Source: Alphaproteobacteria bacterium HGW-Alphaproteobacteria-7
GTDB taxonomy: Bacteria; Pseudomonadota; Alphaproteobacteria; Sphingomonadales; Sphingomonadaceae
Direction of reading: 5' to 3'
Assembly: GCA_002842735.1 (NCBI GenBank)
Contig: PHEB01000019.1
Location: 31,326 to 95,325 of the forward strand
DNA: 64,000 bases
Positions 26,525 through 35,930 of the stretch are shown here, piece by piece. Position numbers and translations under genes: made by a program. The notes beneath the pieces are model-generated. The model was not told the DNA's origin. It worked only from the letters and a program-made list of their open reading frames with translations, and did no database searches. Position 1 is the first letter of the stretch, and every line of letters starts with the position of its first letter.

Positions 26525-26626
26525 CAGCTGGGCCGTCCCGCCTGAATTAACCATATCCGATAACGCAGCTTTTACTTTTTGGGACGGACTGTGCCCGCTC
26601 TCCCCCGAGAGCGAAAGGCGCATATT

Positions 26627-27304
26627 ATGGCCATCAAGGCCCACCTCGATCCATCCAAGTCCGGCGACCCCCAGCGCGCCGCTCCCCGGCGTGAATTGCG
26701 GCTGGAAACCAGCGGTTTTGTACCGGGAGCGGGCGAAGCCAATGTTACGATCCACAATATCTCGGCCACCGGACTTCTGCTCGAAACCGGGCTGGATCTG
26801 ACGCAGGGCGAACGGCTCACCCTCGACCTGCCCGAAGCCGGGGCGGTCATGGCGGTGGTCGTGTGGCGCAGCGAGCGTTTATTTGGCTGCACGTTCGAAC
26901 AGGCACTTGGCCCAGCAGCACTGGCCGCAGCGCAATTGCAAGGGTTTGCGCCAGAAGCCGCTCAGGCGGAAAGTCGCTCGGCTCAGCCATCGATCGCTAA
27001 AGGTGAAGCGCTCGGCCCACGGTTAAACCGTTTGCGGCGCGAAGCGGGGCTGACGCTTTCCGATGTTGCCGCAGTGCTGGGCGTAAGCAAGCCGACGGTG
27101 TGGGCATGGGAAAAGGGTAAGGCCCGCCCGCTGCCCGAACGGCTGGATGCCATCGCGGCGACACTGGGAGTTCCGCCGGAAACACTGGCCGAAATGCCCG
27201 CCACCCCTGGAAACGCGAGCGCATTGATCGAGGAATGTCGCACTCGCATCGCCGAAGCCTGCGGCGCCACTGCCAAATCGGTGCGGATCGTGATTGAACT
27301 ATAG
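26627..27304 (+). CDS. PilZ domain - XRE-type helix-turn-helix fusion protein
   Basis: The 225-aa product starts at ATG 26627 after AAAGGCG. Residues about 18-105 form a PilZ domain with both c-di-GMP contacts intact: RRELR (RxxxR, 21-25) and NISATG (NxSxxG, 44-49). Residues about 128-180 form an XRE helix-turn-helix ([39 protein letters not shown]). A short helical tail with [13 protein letters not shown] follows. The arrangement suggests a DNA-binding protein controlled by c-di-GMP. A degenerate GGDEF protein is encoded just downstream. Target genes are unknown. Confidence 0.8.
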   Translation: MAIKAHLDPSKSGDPQRAAPRRELRLETSGFVPGAGEANVTIHNISATGLLLETGLDLTQGERLTLDLPEAGAVMAVVVWRSERLFGCTFEQALGPAALAAAQLQGFAPEAAQAESRSAQPSIAKGEALGPRLNRLRREAGLTLSDVAAVLGVSKPTVWAWEKGKARPLPERLDAIAATLGVPPETLAEMPATPGNASALIEECRTRIAEACGATAKSVRIVIEL

Positions 27305-27387
27305 CCGCGTCAACTCAGTTCATCGCCAAAAATCATCATAAACACGACAAAGCGATATGAATCGCTGGTTCAACTGAAAAACATGGT

Positions 27388-27416
27388 AAACGAAATCTGC
27401 GAATGATTCGTTTTTT
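27388..27416 (+). terminator. Intrinsic terminator candidate after the PilZ-XRE gene
   Basis: AAACGAA (27388-27394) and TTCGTTT (27407-27413) form a 7-bp stem over 12 bases, and six T residues run from 27411 to 27416. The loop could pair internally (CGAAT/ATTCG). It lies 84 bases after the stop, in an AT-rich spacer. Stem strength is modest. Confidence 0.45.
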
Positions 27417-27565
27417 AGTCAGTTATATTTACATAACTAACAAAATTATTGGCAATTGTGGCAAAGAAAGGGGATTTGCTGCTTTCAATTGCTATAATCC
27501 AACTAACGAACTTACTTTCGCAAGACAGTTGTGAGCCTGAGTTTGGACTGCGGGGCATTTTTGAC

Positions 27566-28486
27566 ATGAAATTCGGTTTGAGCGATGTGGAAGGCCGCGT
27601 GTTGCACGGCCTGCTGGACGAAACCTCAAGCGACATTGTTATCAGGCTGGACCGGCACGGGTTCATCCTCCACGCCTCTAACAACATGGCTGATCTTGGC
27701 TTTGATTTTTCTGCTGCGCTGCTGCTCCCGCATATCACCGACCTGGCTGAGCGCGATCACGCCTCGTTTCTGAGCGAACACGTCGCTGCCGGGCTCACCG
27801 GACAAGCGCATGGAGGGTGGGTCGAGTTCCCGGTAATCACCTGCCCTGAACGCGATACCTGCCGCGAGGCGGATTGCCAGCGCTGGTATGCGCTCAGCCT
27901 CAGGCCCGTGCTCGATGATTCCGGCGCTGTCGAAGGCGCGCTGTGCCTGATGCGATCGGTGCAGCAATTGCGCAGCCTTGAAGGCGAATTGCACGCCCGC
28001 ACAGTAACCGATCCGCTGACCGGCCTCGCCAATCGGCAGGCGTTCTGTGCCAGCCTGCGGCGGCATCTGGCGGGCGGGGGCGGTCAGATGATTACAGTGT
28101 TAGCGGTTGACGGAATGCGTGCGCTGCTGCTGCGTTACGGCCAACGCACCGCCGATGAAGTGCTGTGGGGGTTTGCGCGGTTCCTCGAAACCATGGCGCT
28201 GCCGGAGTATGAAATAGCGCAGCTTGATGGCGAGCGGTTCGGCGTGCTGCTGCCCGACATGAAATTGCGCCAAGCACGCGAATGGGTCGAAGATGTGGTG
28301 CAAACCTTCTCGACGCTGGCGGCCCCTGCATCGGCCAAAGCGCCGCAATTGACTGCAAGTGCCGGGCTGGCGCGGGTCGAATGCACGGTCGACTGGACTT
28401 TGCGTGAGGCGGAGCTGGGTTTGGTTCTAGCGCGCGCCGGAGGCGGACGGCAGGTTGCCATGGCGGCGCATCGCCGCGCGGCATAA
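27566..28486 (+). CDS. PAS-like sensor with degenerate GGDEF domain
   Basis: The 306-aa product starts at ATG 27566; a TTG at 27449 is in frame, but its extension is AT-rich with an unlikely composition. Residues about 10-130 resemble a PAS domain and carry a Cys cluster (Cys93, Cys99, Cys104). A GGDEF fold starts TDPLTGLANRQAF (149-160). The active-site motif GGDEF is replaced by DGERF (221-225), and the usual F-K-x-x-N-D nucleotide site by RALLLRYG. Diguanylate cyclase activity is therefore unlikely; it may act as a GTP sensor or scaffold. It follows the PilZ-XRE gene on the same strand across a 261-base AT-rich spacer. Confidence 0.82.
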   Translation: MKFGLSDVEGRVLHGLLDETSSDIVIRLDRHGFILHASNNMADLGFDFSAALLLPHITDLAERDHASFLSEHVAAGLTGQAHGGWVEFPVITCPERDTCREADCQRWYALSLRPVLDDSGAVEGALCLMRSVQQLRSLEGELHARTVTDPLTGLANRQAFCASLRRHLAGGGGQMITVLAVDGMRALLLRYGQRTADEVLWGFARFLETMALPEYEIAQLDGERFGVLLPDMKLRQAREWVEDVVQTFSTLAAPASAKAPQLTASAGLARVECTVDWTLREAELGLVLARAGGGRQVAMAAHRRAA

Positions 28487-28529
28487 TCGCGCCTCTGGAC
28501 TTGGGCTCGCGGGCGGTTAAACCGCTTTG

Positions 28530-29732
28530 ATGAGCCACATTGCCACCATACTGCTGCTCGGTTCGGGCGAGCTGGGCCGCGAATTCGTGATTGCCGCCAA
28601 GCGATTGGGCGCACGGGTTATTGCTTGTGATTCCTATGATGATGCCCCCGCGATGCAGCTGGCCGATGGGCGCGAGGTGTTCTCCATGCTCGACGGCGAG
28701 GCATTGAGGGCAGCGGCGAAAAAGCACCGCCCTGATCTGATCGTGCCGGAAATCGAGGCCGTCCGCACCGAGGTGCTCGCCGATCTGGAGGCACAGGGCT
28801 TCCCCATCGTGCCATCGGCGCGCGCCGCGCAGCTGACCATGAACCGCGATGCGATCCGCGATCTGGCGGCGGGCGAGCTGGGGCTGGTGACGTCGGCTTA
28901 TGGTTATGCGACAAGTTTGATCGAGTCTGAGGCAGTCGCGGATAGAATCGGCTACCCGCTGGTGATGAAGCCGGTCATGTCATCGTCCGGCAAGGGCCAG
29001 AGCAAGGTCGATGATACCGCAGCGCTGAAGGCCGCGTGGGATTACGCCGTCGGCAATATGCGGGGCGATAGGGCGCGGGTGATTTGCGAGCAGTTCATCG
29101 CCTTCGACTATGAAATCACCCTGCTGACGGTGCGGCATAAAGACGGCATTTCCTTTTGCCCGCCCATCGGCCACCGGCAGGAACGCGGCGACTACCGCGA
29201 AAGCTGGCAGCCCGCCGCGATGTCGCCCGCTGCGCTCGCCAAGGCGCAGGACATGGCGGCGAAAGTCGTCACCGCACTGCAAGGCAGCGGGCGCGGCTGG
29301 GGGCTGTATGGCGTCGAGTTCTTCGTAGCCAAAGACAAGGATGGGGGCGAGGAGGTGATTTTCTCCGAACTCTCCCCCCGCCCGCATGACACCGGGATGG
29401 TGACGCTGGTCAGCCAGGATCTGAACGAATTTGATCTCCATGCCCGGGCCATCCTTGGCCTGCCGGTGCCGCAAAGCATCACCGCCCGCACCGCCGCCTC
29501 CGCCGTGATCCTGGCTGACCGTGACAGCGAGTTCTTCGCGTTCGAGGGATTGGCTGATGCGCTCGCGATTGACCCCGCTGTCGATGTGCGGATTTTCGGC
29601 AAGCCCGCCACGCGCCCCTATCGCCGCATGGGCGTGGCGCTGGCCCGTGCTGACACAGCCGTGGACGCCGTGTCCCTCGCCAAACAGGCCGCCAACGCCG
29701 TGCGGATTGTCTATTCGCCCAAGGCAGACTAA
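28530..29732 (+). CDS. purT: Formate-dependent phosphoribosylglycinamide formyltransferase (PurT)
   Basis: A 400-aa ATP-grasp enzyme. The ATG at 28530 is preferred over the adjacent TTG. Motifs: ILLLGSGELGREFVIAAKRLG, VPEIEAVRTEVL, YPLVMKPVMSSSGKGQSKV (ATP-binding Lys/Gly loop), FDYEITLLTVRH, GVEFFVAKD and FSELSPRPHDTGMVTLVSQDLNEFDLH, with the Mg-binding Glu and Asn. It makes formylglycinamide ribonucleotide from free formate and ATP, an alternative to folate-dependent PurN. The formate can come from PurU, encoded two genes downstream. Confidence 0.95.
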   Translation: MSHIATILLLGSGELGREFVIAAKRLGARVIACDSYDDAPAMQLADGREVFSMLDGEALRAAAKKHRPDLIVPEIEAVRTEVLADLEAQGFPIVPSARAAQLTMNRDAIRDLAAGELGLVTSAYGYATSLIESEAVADRIGYPLVMKPVMSSSGKGQSKVDDTAALKAAWDYAVGNMRGDRARVICEQFIAFDYEITLLTVRHKDGISFCPPIGHRQERGDYRESWQPAAMSPAALAKAQDMAAKVVTALQGSGRGWGLYGVEFFVAKDKDGGEEVIFSELSPRPHDTGMVTLVSQDLNEFDLHARAILGLPVPQSITARTAASAVILADRDSEFFAFEGLADALAIDPAVDVRIFGKPATRPYRRMGVALARADTAVDAVSLAKQAANAVRIVYSPKAD

Positions 29733-29742
29733 GCGCCGCGCC

Positions 29743-30753
29743 ATGACCAAATATCCCAACACCGCTGCCCTGATGCAGCGCGGCACTGATTTCCTCGGCT
29801 GCGACACCGCGATCCTGTGCGGCGCGATGAGCTGGGTGTCGGAACGCAACCTTGTTGCCGCGATCAGCAACGCGGGCGGGTTCGGCGTGATCGCCTGCGG
29901 GGCGATGACACCCGAACTGCTCGACACCGAGATTGCGGCGACCAAGGCGCTGACGTCTAAGCCGTTTGGCGTCAACCTGATCACCATGCACCCCGCGCTG
30001 TTTGATCTGATCGCAGTATGCCGCAAACATGGCGTCACCCACGTGGTTCTGGCAGGCGGCATCCCGCCCAAGGGTTCAGTCGAAGCCATTAAAGAGGGCG
30101 GCGATACCAAGGTGATTGCATTCGCCCCCACGCTGGCGCTGGCGAAAAAGCTGCTGCGGTCCGGTGCGGACTCGCTGGTGATCGAGGGGATGGAAGCAGG
30201 CGGCCATATCGGCCCGGTCTCCACGTCTGTGCTGGCGCAGGAAATCCTGCCCGAATTGGCCGCCGATCACCTGATCTTCGTCGCAGGCGGGATAGGCCGG
30301 GGCGAGGCGATTGCCAGCTATCTGGAAATGGGCGCGGCGGGCGTGCAGCTCGGCACGCGATTTGCCTGCGCCACCGAAAGCATCGCTCACCCCGATTTCA
30401 AGAAAGCGTTCTTCCGCGCCAGCGCCCGCGAGGCGGTTGCATCGGTGCAGGTCGACCCGCGCCTGCCGGTGATCCCGGTGCGCGCCTTGAAAAACAAGGG
30501 CACCGAGGAATTCACTGCCAAACAGCGCGAAGTCGCTGCGCTGCTGGATGCGGGCGCGGTCGACATGGGTGAGGCGCAATTGCAGATCGAACATTTCTGG
30601 GCAGGAGCCCTACGCCGCGCGGTGATTGACGGTGATGTCGAAAACGGCAGCGTGATGGCGGGGCAATCGGTCGGCATGGTCAAGGCCGAAGAACCCGCCG
30701 CCGACATCATCGCCGAACTGATGGCGCAGTGCGAGGCGGCGCTCAGCCGTTGA
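29743..30753 (+). CDS. NAD(P)H-dependent flavin oxidoreductase / nitronate monooxygenase family protein
   Basis: The 336-aa product starts at ATG 29743, ten bases after purT. The FMN barrel motifs are [56 protein letters not shown] (with the His typical of class I/II nitronate monooxygenases), [34 protein letters not shown]. Homologues oxidise nitronates or reduce enoyl groups (FabK-like). Which applies here is unclear. Position between purT and purU may reflect co-expression only. Confidence 0.87.
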   Translation: MTKYPNTAALMQRGTDFLGCDTAILCGAMSWVSERNLVAAISNAGGFGVIACGAMTPELLDTEIAATKALTSKPFGVNLITMHPALFDLIAVCRKHGVTHVVLAGGIPPKGSVEAIKEGGDTKVIAFAPTLALAKKLLRSGADSLVIEGMEAGGHIGPVSTSVLAQEILPELAADHLIFVAGGIGRGEAIASYLEMGAAGVQLGTRFACATESIAHPDFKKAFFRASAREAVASVQVDPRLPVIPVRALKNKGTEEFTAKQREVAALLDAGAVDMGEAQLQIEHFWAGALRRAVIDGDVENGSVMAGQSVGMVKAEEPAADIIAELMAQCEAALSR

Positions 30754-30754
30754 C

Positions 30755-31636
30755 ATGGCGCAGCCGCTGATCCTCACCCTCGCCTGTCCCGACCGGCCCG
30801 GTATCACCGCGCGGGTGACCGGGTTCCTGTTTGAGCGCGGGTGCAACATTCTTGACGCGCAGCAATTCAATGACCGCGGCCCCCATGAAGGCGACAGGGC
30901 AGGCGGCACTGACCGGTTCTTCATGCGGGTGGTGTTCGATCCCGACGGCTCGACCGCCGAGGGGTTGCGCGCCGACTTTGCTGCGCTGGCGGTCGAATAT
31001 GCGTTTGAATGGAAAATGGCGCGCGAACAGCGCCCGCGCCGCACCATCATCCTGGTCAGCAAGTTCGATCACTGTCTGGTCGATCTGATCTATCGCTGGC
31101 GAACGGGCGAATTGCCGATTGATCCGGTGGCGATTGTCTCCAACCACCCGCGCGAAACCGCGATCCGAGTGGATATTGGCGAGATCCCGTTCCACCACAT
31201 CCCGGTGACGCCCGAAACCAAGCCGCAAGCCGAGGCGCAATTCCGCGCATTGGCCGATGCGCTTGACGCCGAATTGGTGGTGCTGGCGCGCTACATGCAG
31301 GTGTTTTCAGACGAACAATCAGCGCATTTCGCGGGGCGCTGCATCAATATCCACCACAGCTTCCTGCCCGGCTTCAAGGGTGCGCGGCCTTACCATCAGG
31401 CACACGAACGCGGGGTCAAGATTATCGGCGCGACCGCGCATTTTGTCACCGCCGACTTGGATGAAGGCCCGATCATCCATCAGGATGTCGAGCGCATCAC
31501 CCATGCCGATGCCCCTGCCGATCTGGTGCGCAAGGGCCGCGACATCGAACGCCGCGTGCTGGCCGAAGCCGTGCGTCTGTTCGCGCAGGAACGGGTGCTG
31601 ATGAACGGCACACGCACGGTGGTGTTCAGGGGTTAG
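30755..31636 (+). CDS. purU: Formyltetrahydrofolate deformylase
   Basis: The 293-aa enzyme begins with an ACT domain ([34 protein letters not shown]) followed by a formyltransferase-like domain. The latter contains [56 protein letters not shown] and [16 protein letters not shown]. The Asn-His-Asp catalytic set (N in INIHHSF, H after it, D in TADLDEG) is complete. It cleaves 10-formyl-THF to formate and THF, so it can supply formate to PurT. Adjacent to the previous gene with one base between stop and start. Confidence 0.95.
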   Translation: MAQPLILTLACPDRPGITARVTGFLFERGCNILDAQQFNDRGPHEGDRAGGTDRFFMRVVFDPDGSTAEGLRADFAALAVEYAFEWKMAREQRPRRTIILVSKFDHCLVDLIYRWRTGELPIDPVAIVSNHPRETAIRVDIGEIPFHHIPVTPETKPQAEAQFRALADALDAELVVLARYMQVFSDEQSAHFAGRCINIHHSFLPGFKGARPYHQAHERGVKIIGATAHFVTADLDEGPIIHQDVERITHADAPADLVRKGRDIERRVLAEAVRLFAQERVLMNGTRTVVFRG

Positions 31637-31650
31637 GAGTGTGGCGGGGT

Positions 31651-33834
31651 CTAACGCCGCGCAACCTTGTTCGCCCCCTTGTTCGCCCCCTCGATCGCCT
31701 TGTCCTCGTTGGCGCGGTGGATCACGTAGGCGCGGATGGCCTCGATCTCGTCCTTGCTGAGCGATCCGGCAAAGCTCGCCATGCCGTTGGCCTTGAGCAT
31801 CCCGCCTTCGACCACCGCGTTCCACGCACTCGCGCTTTCCAATGATCCGGCGCGGCGCAGATCGGGCAGCACGGTCGATCCGACCGCGCCCGGTGCATGG
31901 CATACCGCGCAATAGCGGCCATATTTCGCCTGCCCCAGCGCGATCACATCGGCGCTTGCCTTGCTTGGCGGCGGATCGAGCGGGAGCGCGGCGAGTTCGG
32001 GCGCAGGTGGCAATTGCGCCTTGCCCCCCAGTTTGAACACCAAGAGGCGCGAGACATTGCGCACCGGCGCCTTTTCCGCGATCAGCGCGCCATCCACGCT
32101 CAATGCATAGGCCCCGCCCCAGCCTGCCAGCACGGCGACATATTGTTCGCCATCAACGGTGTAGGTGACCGGCGGCGCAACCACCCCGGTTTGCGCGGCA
32201 AAGCTCCATAGCTTGTCGCCGGTGGCCGCGTCATAGGCGTTGAACTCGCTGCCCGCCGTGCCCTGAAACACCAACCCGCCGCCGGTTGCCAGCAGGCCGC
32301 CATTCCACGGGCCGGGATGCTCGACCGTCCAGCGCGCCTTCTGCGCCACCGGGTCCCACGCCACCAACATGCCTTTGAGCGTGCCGGCCACCTGCTTGCG
32401 AACGCCCAGATCAGGCGGCAGATCGCCCGCGCCGAGGTTGAACCCGACATTGAACCCGCGCGCGGTATCGGGCTTCCATCCGGCTTCGGGGGCATACATC
32501 ATGCTCGCTTCAAAGGCTGGGATGTAGACCAGCCCTTCAGCCGGGTGGAACGCCATGGGGTGCCAATTGTGCCCGCCCAGCGCGCCGGGGGTGACCAGTG
32601 CAGGCTTGCCGGTCTTGTCCACGCGGGTTTCGGGGTTTTCAATCGGGCGGCCTGTTACCGGATCAATCCCGCTCGCCCAATTGACGCTGACATAGGGTTT
32701 GGCGCTGATGAATTCTCCGGTTTCCCGGTCGATCACATAGAAGAACCCGTTCTTGGGTGCCTGCATCAGCACCTTCCTGACCGCACCATCAATCGTCATG
32801 TCGGCCAGCATGATGTGCTGCGTCGCGGTGAAGTCCCAAGTTTCGCCTGGCGTGGTCTGGTAGTGCCAGACATATTCACCAGTGCCGGGCCGGATAGCGA
32901 CAATGCTGGAAAGGTAAAGGTTATCGCCCTCCCCCGTTCCGTCCGCTCCGGGTGAACGATAGGCGCGGTTCCACGGGCTGCCATTGCCCACCCCGATATA
33001 GAGCAGATCAAGCTCGGGATCGTAGGCCATCGAATCCCACACCGTCCCGCCGCCGCCAATCGCGCCGGATGCGCCCAGCACGTCCATGTTCCAGGTTTCG
33101 GCGGCCTTTTGCAGATAGGCAGGTGCGTTTTCAGGTTCGCCACCTTCGGGCACGGTGTAGAACTTCCACAATTGCGCGCCGTCATCCGCGTCATAGGCTG
33201 CAACAAAGCCGCGCACGCCGAACTCCGCCCCGCCATTGCCGATGATCACCTTGCCATCGATCACGCGCGGCGCGCCGGTGATGGTGTAGCTTTTGGATTG
33301 GTCGACCGTGACCTTTTCCCACGCCACCGCGCCAGTATCGCGGTTGAGCGCCACCAGCCGCCCATCGAGCGTGCCGAGGAACAGCTTGTCGCCCCACGCC
33401 GCCAACCCGCGGTTCACCACATCGCAGCAGGCTTTGACTGCGGTTTCGCCGGGAACCGCGGGATCATATTCCCACAGCGGTTTACCGGTGGCGGCGTCAA
33501 ACGCCTTCACCTTGCTCCACGCGGTGGTGAGATACAGCTTGCCGTCGATTACAAGCGGGGTCGCCTCCTGCCCGCGCGCGGTGTCCATATCGGCAAACCA
33601 CGTCAGACCCAGATCGCCCACCGTATCGCGGTTGACTGCATCGAGCGGCGAATAACGCTGTTCAGAATAGGTGCGCCCGTGGCTGATCCAGTTGGCGCTA
33701 TCCGCGTCTGCCCCAACCAGCGCGGCATGGGTAATGCCATCGTTCCCGCTGCCATCGAAAATCTGGCTGCAATTCGCCAAGGTTCCGGCCGACAGCAACA
33801 AGGCTGCGCCGCACGCCCACCGTACAAGGTTCAT
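31651..33834 (-). CDS. Lipoprotein PQQ-dependent alcohol dehydrogenase with C-terminal cytochrome c domain
   Basis: The 727-aa product starts at ATG 33834 (ribosome site GGGGAGAG). The signal peptide ends in a lipobox-like LANC (Cys22). An eight-blade PQQ propeller holds the vicinal disulfide Cys136-Cys137 and W-D-F-T at about 333-336, which supplies the catalytic Asp. The second residue after that Asp is Thr, not the Asp typical of lanthanide enzymes, so calcium is expected. A cytochrome c domain has CAVCH at 642-646 and a Met in the final third. It oxidises alcohols in the periplasm and passes electrons to its own heme. Divergent from a dienelactone hydrolase gene. Confidence 0.9.
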   Translation of the reverse strand: MNLVRWACGAALLLSAGTLANCSQIFDGSGNDGITHAALVGADADSANWISHGRTYSEQRYSPLDAVNRDTVGDLGLTWFADMDTARGQEATPLVIDGKLYLTTAWSKVKAFDAATGKPLWEYDPAVPGETAVKACCDVVNRGLAAWGDKLFLGTLDGRLVALNRDTGAVAWEKVTVDQSKSYTITGAPRVIDGKVIIGNGGAEFGVRGFVAAYDADDGAQLWKFYTVPEGGEPENAPAYLQKAAETWNMDVLGASGAIGGGGTVWDSMAYDPELDLLYIGVGNGSPWNRAYRSPGADGTGEGDNLYLSSIVAIRPGTGEYVWHYQTTPGETWDFTATQHIMLADMTIDGAVRKVLMQAPKNGFFYVIDRETGEFISAKPYVSVNWASGIDPVTGRPIENPETRVDKTGKPALVTPGALGGHNWHPMAFHPAEGLVYIPAFEASMMYAPEAGWKPDTARGFNVGFNLGAGDLPPDLGVRKQVAGTLKGMLVAWDPVAQKARWTVEHPGPWNGGLLATGGGLVFQGTAGSEFNAYDAATGDKLWSFAAQTGVVAPPVTYTVDGEQYVAVLAGWGGAYALSVDGALIAEKAPVRNVSRLLVFKLGGKAQLPPAPELAALPLDPPPSKASADVIALGQAKYGRYCAVCHAPGAVGSTVLPDLRRAGSLESASAWNAVVEGGMLKANGMASFAGSLSKDEIEAIRAYVIHRANEDKAIEGANKGANKVARR

Positions 33835-33948
33835 TGATCCCGCTCTCCCCGTTTTCTTTTGCGCATGTTGGCGCGTGAAACTTTGCTTGTCCATGCCTAC
33901 CGCTCCCGACTATCACAGGCGCAAGGGGTCAGCAGGAGAACGACGAAC

Positions 33949-34827
33949 ATGTGCGATGAAAGCAAACTGGCCGAATGGGCCAAGCAATCTGTCAACCGCC
34001 GCCAGTTCGGCGCACTCAGCGGCGCTGCGGCACTGGCAGCGTGCGCATCGGGCGAAAGCGCCAGCAATGCGCAGCCTGCGACCGCTGGCCTGGCCGAAAA
34101 GGTAATCAGTTTCGATACCGCTGATGGGACGATGGACGGGTTTTTCGTCCATCCCGAAGCTGGCAATCACCCCGCGGTGATCCTGTGGCCCGATATTGGC
34201 GGCCTCCGCGAAGCCAAACGCAACATGGCGCGCCGCCTCGCTGGTGAAGGCTACGGCGTACTGGTGGTGAACCCCTATTACCGCGACGTTGCCGGGCAGC
34301 AATTTACCGATTTCGCCGATTTCATCACCAATGGCGGGTTTCAGAAAGTTGGCCCGTGGCGCGGCAAGCTTGATGCCGAAGCAATCATGCGCGATGCCGC
34401 CGCCACGGTCGGCTGGCTCGATCAGCAGGAGGGCGTCGATCAGGAGCGCGGGATTGGCACGCAGGGCTATTGCATGGGCGGGCCGTTCACGATCTGGAGC
34501 GCGGCGGCGGTTCCAGCGCGGATCAAGGCTGCGGCCAGCTTCCACGGCGGCGGGCTAGTGCGCGCGGATAACCCGATGAGCCCGCACGCGCTGCTGGACA
34601 AGGTCGACGCGCAGTTGCTGATCGCGGTCGCCCGCAATGATGATGCCAAGGCCCCGCAAGACAAGGTCATATTCGGTGACGCGGCCAAGGCAGCAGGCGT
34701 GCCCGCGACGGTCACCGTCTATGATGGCGATCACGGCTGGACCGTGCCGGACAGCCCGGTCTATGCTGAAGCCGCCGCCGAACAGGCCTATGCCGATCTG
34801 AAGGCCCTGTACGCAGCGGCGCTCTGA
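33949..34827 (+). CDS. Dienelactone hydrolase family protein, Tat-type lipoprotein signal
   Basis: The 292-aa product starts at ATG 33949 (AGGAGA ribosome site). NRRQFGALSGAAALAACAS resembles a Tat lipoprotein signal, placing the enzyme in the periplasm. The alpha/beta-hydrolase domain has PAVILWPDIGGLREAKRNMARRLAGEGY, GIGTQGYCMGG with the nucleophilic Cys, ARNDDAKAP with the Asp, and YDGDHGWTVP with the His: a full Cys-Asp-His triad. It may hydrolyse a lactone or ester linked to products of the neighbouring PQQ dehydrogenase. That link is inferred from gene position only. Confidence 0.88.
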   Translation: MCDESKLAEWAKQSVNRRQFGALSGAAALAACASGESASNAQPATAGLAEKVISFDTADGTMDGFFVHPEAGNHPAVILWPDIGGLREAKRNMARRLAGEGYGVLVVNPYYRDVAGQQFTDFADFITNGGFQKVGPWRGKLDAEAIMRDAAATVGWLDQQEGVDQERGIGTQGYCMGGPFTIWSAAAVPARIKAAASFHGGGLVRADNPMSPHALLDKVDAQLLIAVARNDDAKAPQDKVIFGDAAKAAGVPATVTVYDGDHGWTVPDSPVYAEAAAEQAYADLKALYAAAL

Positions 34828-34856
34828 CTGTGCGTATCTAACGGCAGGCGGGAGCA

Positions 34857-35792
34857 TTACGGCAGGCCAAAGCGCCCATGCTTGCGGAACCGCGTCATCC
34901 ACTTGTCGAGGAACAGGCCCAATGGCTTGGGTTCGATCCCAAGCTCGGCAAACCCGCGCGCGCCGTCCGCTACGGTGCTGCCAGGTTTCAGCAGCGCCCA
35001 CTGATCGCGGCTCATTGGAGTGCCGGGCAGCGTCGCAAAGGCAGCCGACAGCCCATCGGGAACCGCGATAAAACGCCGCTTTCGTCCCTGTGCTGCGGCG
35101 ATCCGTTCATGGATTTCCATCATTGAAAGCTGCTCTGGCCCACCCAGTTCATAGGTGTGTCCGCCGTGCGCTTCGGGATGTTCCAGCGCGGTCGCCACCG
35201 CTTCGGCCACATCATCGGCATAGACCAGTTGCAGCTTCGCCTCCGGCCCGAACACCGGCAACACCGGGAGCATCTCGATCATCCCGCCGAACAGGTTGAT
35301 GAAGTTATCGTCCGGGCCGAACACTATCGAGGGCCGCAGGATCGTCGCCGTCGGGAAGCCCTCTATGACGCGCTGTTCACCCAGCGCCTTGGATTTGGCA
35401 TAGGCGGTGGGCGATGCCGCATCGGCACCGATGGCGCTGATATGCACAAACCCGCGCACGCCCTTCGCCACCGCCAGCCGCGCGATCGTGCCGGGTGCCT
35501 CGCCCATCAGCGCGGTCAGATCGCCATCAAACGCACCGACCAGATTGACGACGTAATTCGCCCCATCAAGCGCAGCGGCAACGTGGTCTTCGCGGGTGAT
35601 GTCGCAGGGAAGGAATTGCAGCTGGCCAAGATTAGCGAGCGGCTTGAGAGCTTGCGCCTTGTGCGGTGCACGGCTCGCCAACCGCAAGCGCGCGCCGCGT
35701 TCCAGCAGGCTCTGCGCGACATAATTGCCAATATAGCCGCTGCCGCCGAAAATCGTGACAAGCTGGCCGGAAAGTGGGGATGAAGTGGGCAT
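34857..35792 (-). CDS. NDUFA9-like NAD(P)-binding protein (extended SDR family)
   Basis: The 311-aa product starts LVTIFGGSGYIGNYVAQSLLERG (NAD(P)-binding GxxGxxG). It contains NYVVNLVGAF, VHISAIGADAASPTAYAKSKALGEQ (atypical SDR with S-x10-K in place of YxxxK) and TILRPSIVFGPDDNFINLFGGM. This set is characteristic of bacterial homologues of complex I subunit NDUFA9. Role in complex I or as coenzyme Q-related reductase is possible. It is monocistronic; the 172-base region before its start is shared with the divergent TonB receptor promoter. Confidence 0.85.
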   Translation of the reverse strand: MPTSSPLSGQLVTIFGGSGYIGNYVAQSLLERGARLRLASRAPHKAQALKPLANLGQLQFLPCDITREDHVAAALDGANYVVNLVGAFDGDLTALMGEAPGTIARLAVAKGVRGFVHISAIGADAASPTAYAKSKALGEQRVIEGFPTATILRPSIVFGPDDNFINLFGGMIEMLPVLPVFGPEAKLQLVYADDVAEAVATALEHPEAHGGHTYELGGPEQLSMMEIHERIAAAQGRKRRFIAVPDGLSAAFATLPGTPMSRDQWALLKPGSTVADGARGFAELGIEPKPLGLFLDKWMTRFRKHGRFGLP

Positions 35793-35930
35793 GGGTCAGG
35801 GTGCTCTTGGTGGCTGTCCAGTTGCTGGCAGCGCTTTGCGGCAACACGAGCCCGCAGGCAAGGGCCGCGATGCGTTGATCAGCATTTGCGGCTTTTCCGC
35901 TTGCATTCGCACCGCATCGCTTTAAGTGCG

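Noticed and set aside
32765..32840. Lanthanide-dependent (XoxF/PedH-like) nature of the PQQ dehydrogenase
   Set aside because: The residue two positions after the catalytic Asp is Thr (W-D-F-T), not the Asp found in lanthanide enzymes.
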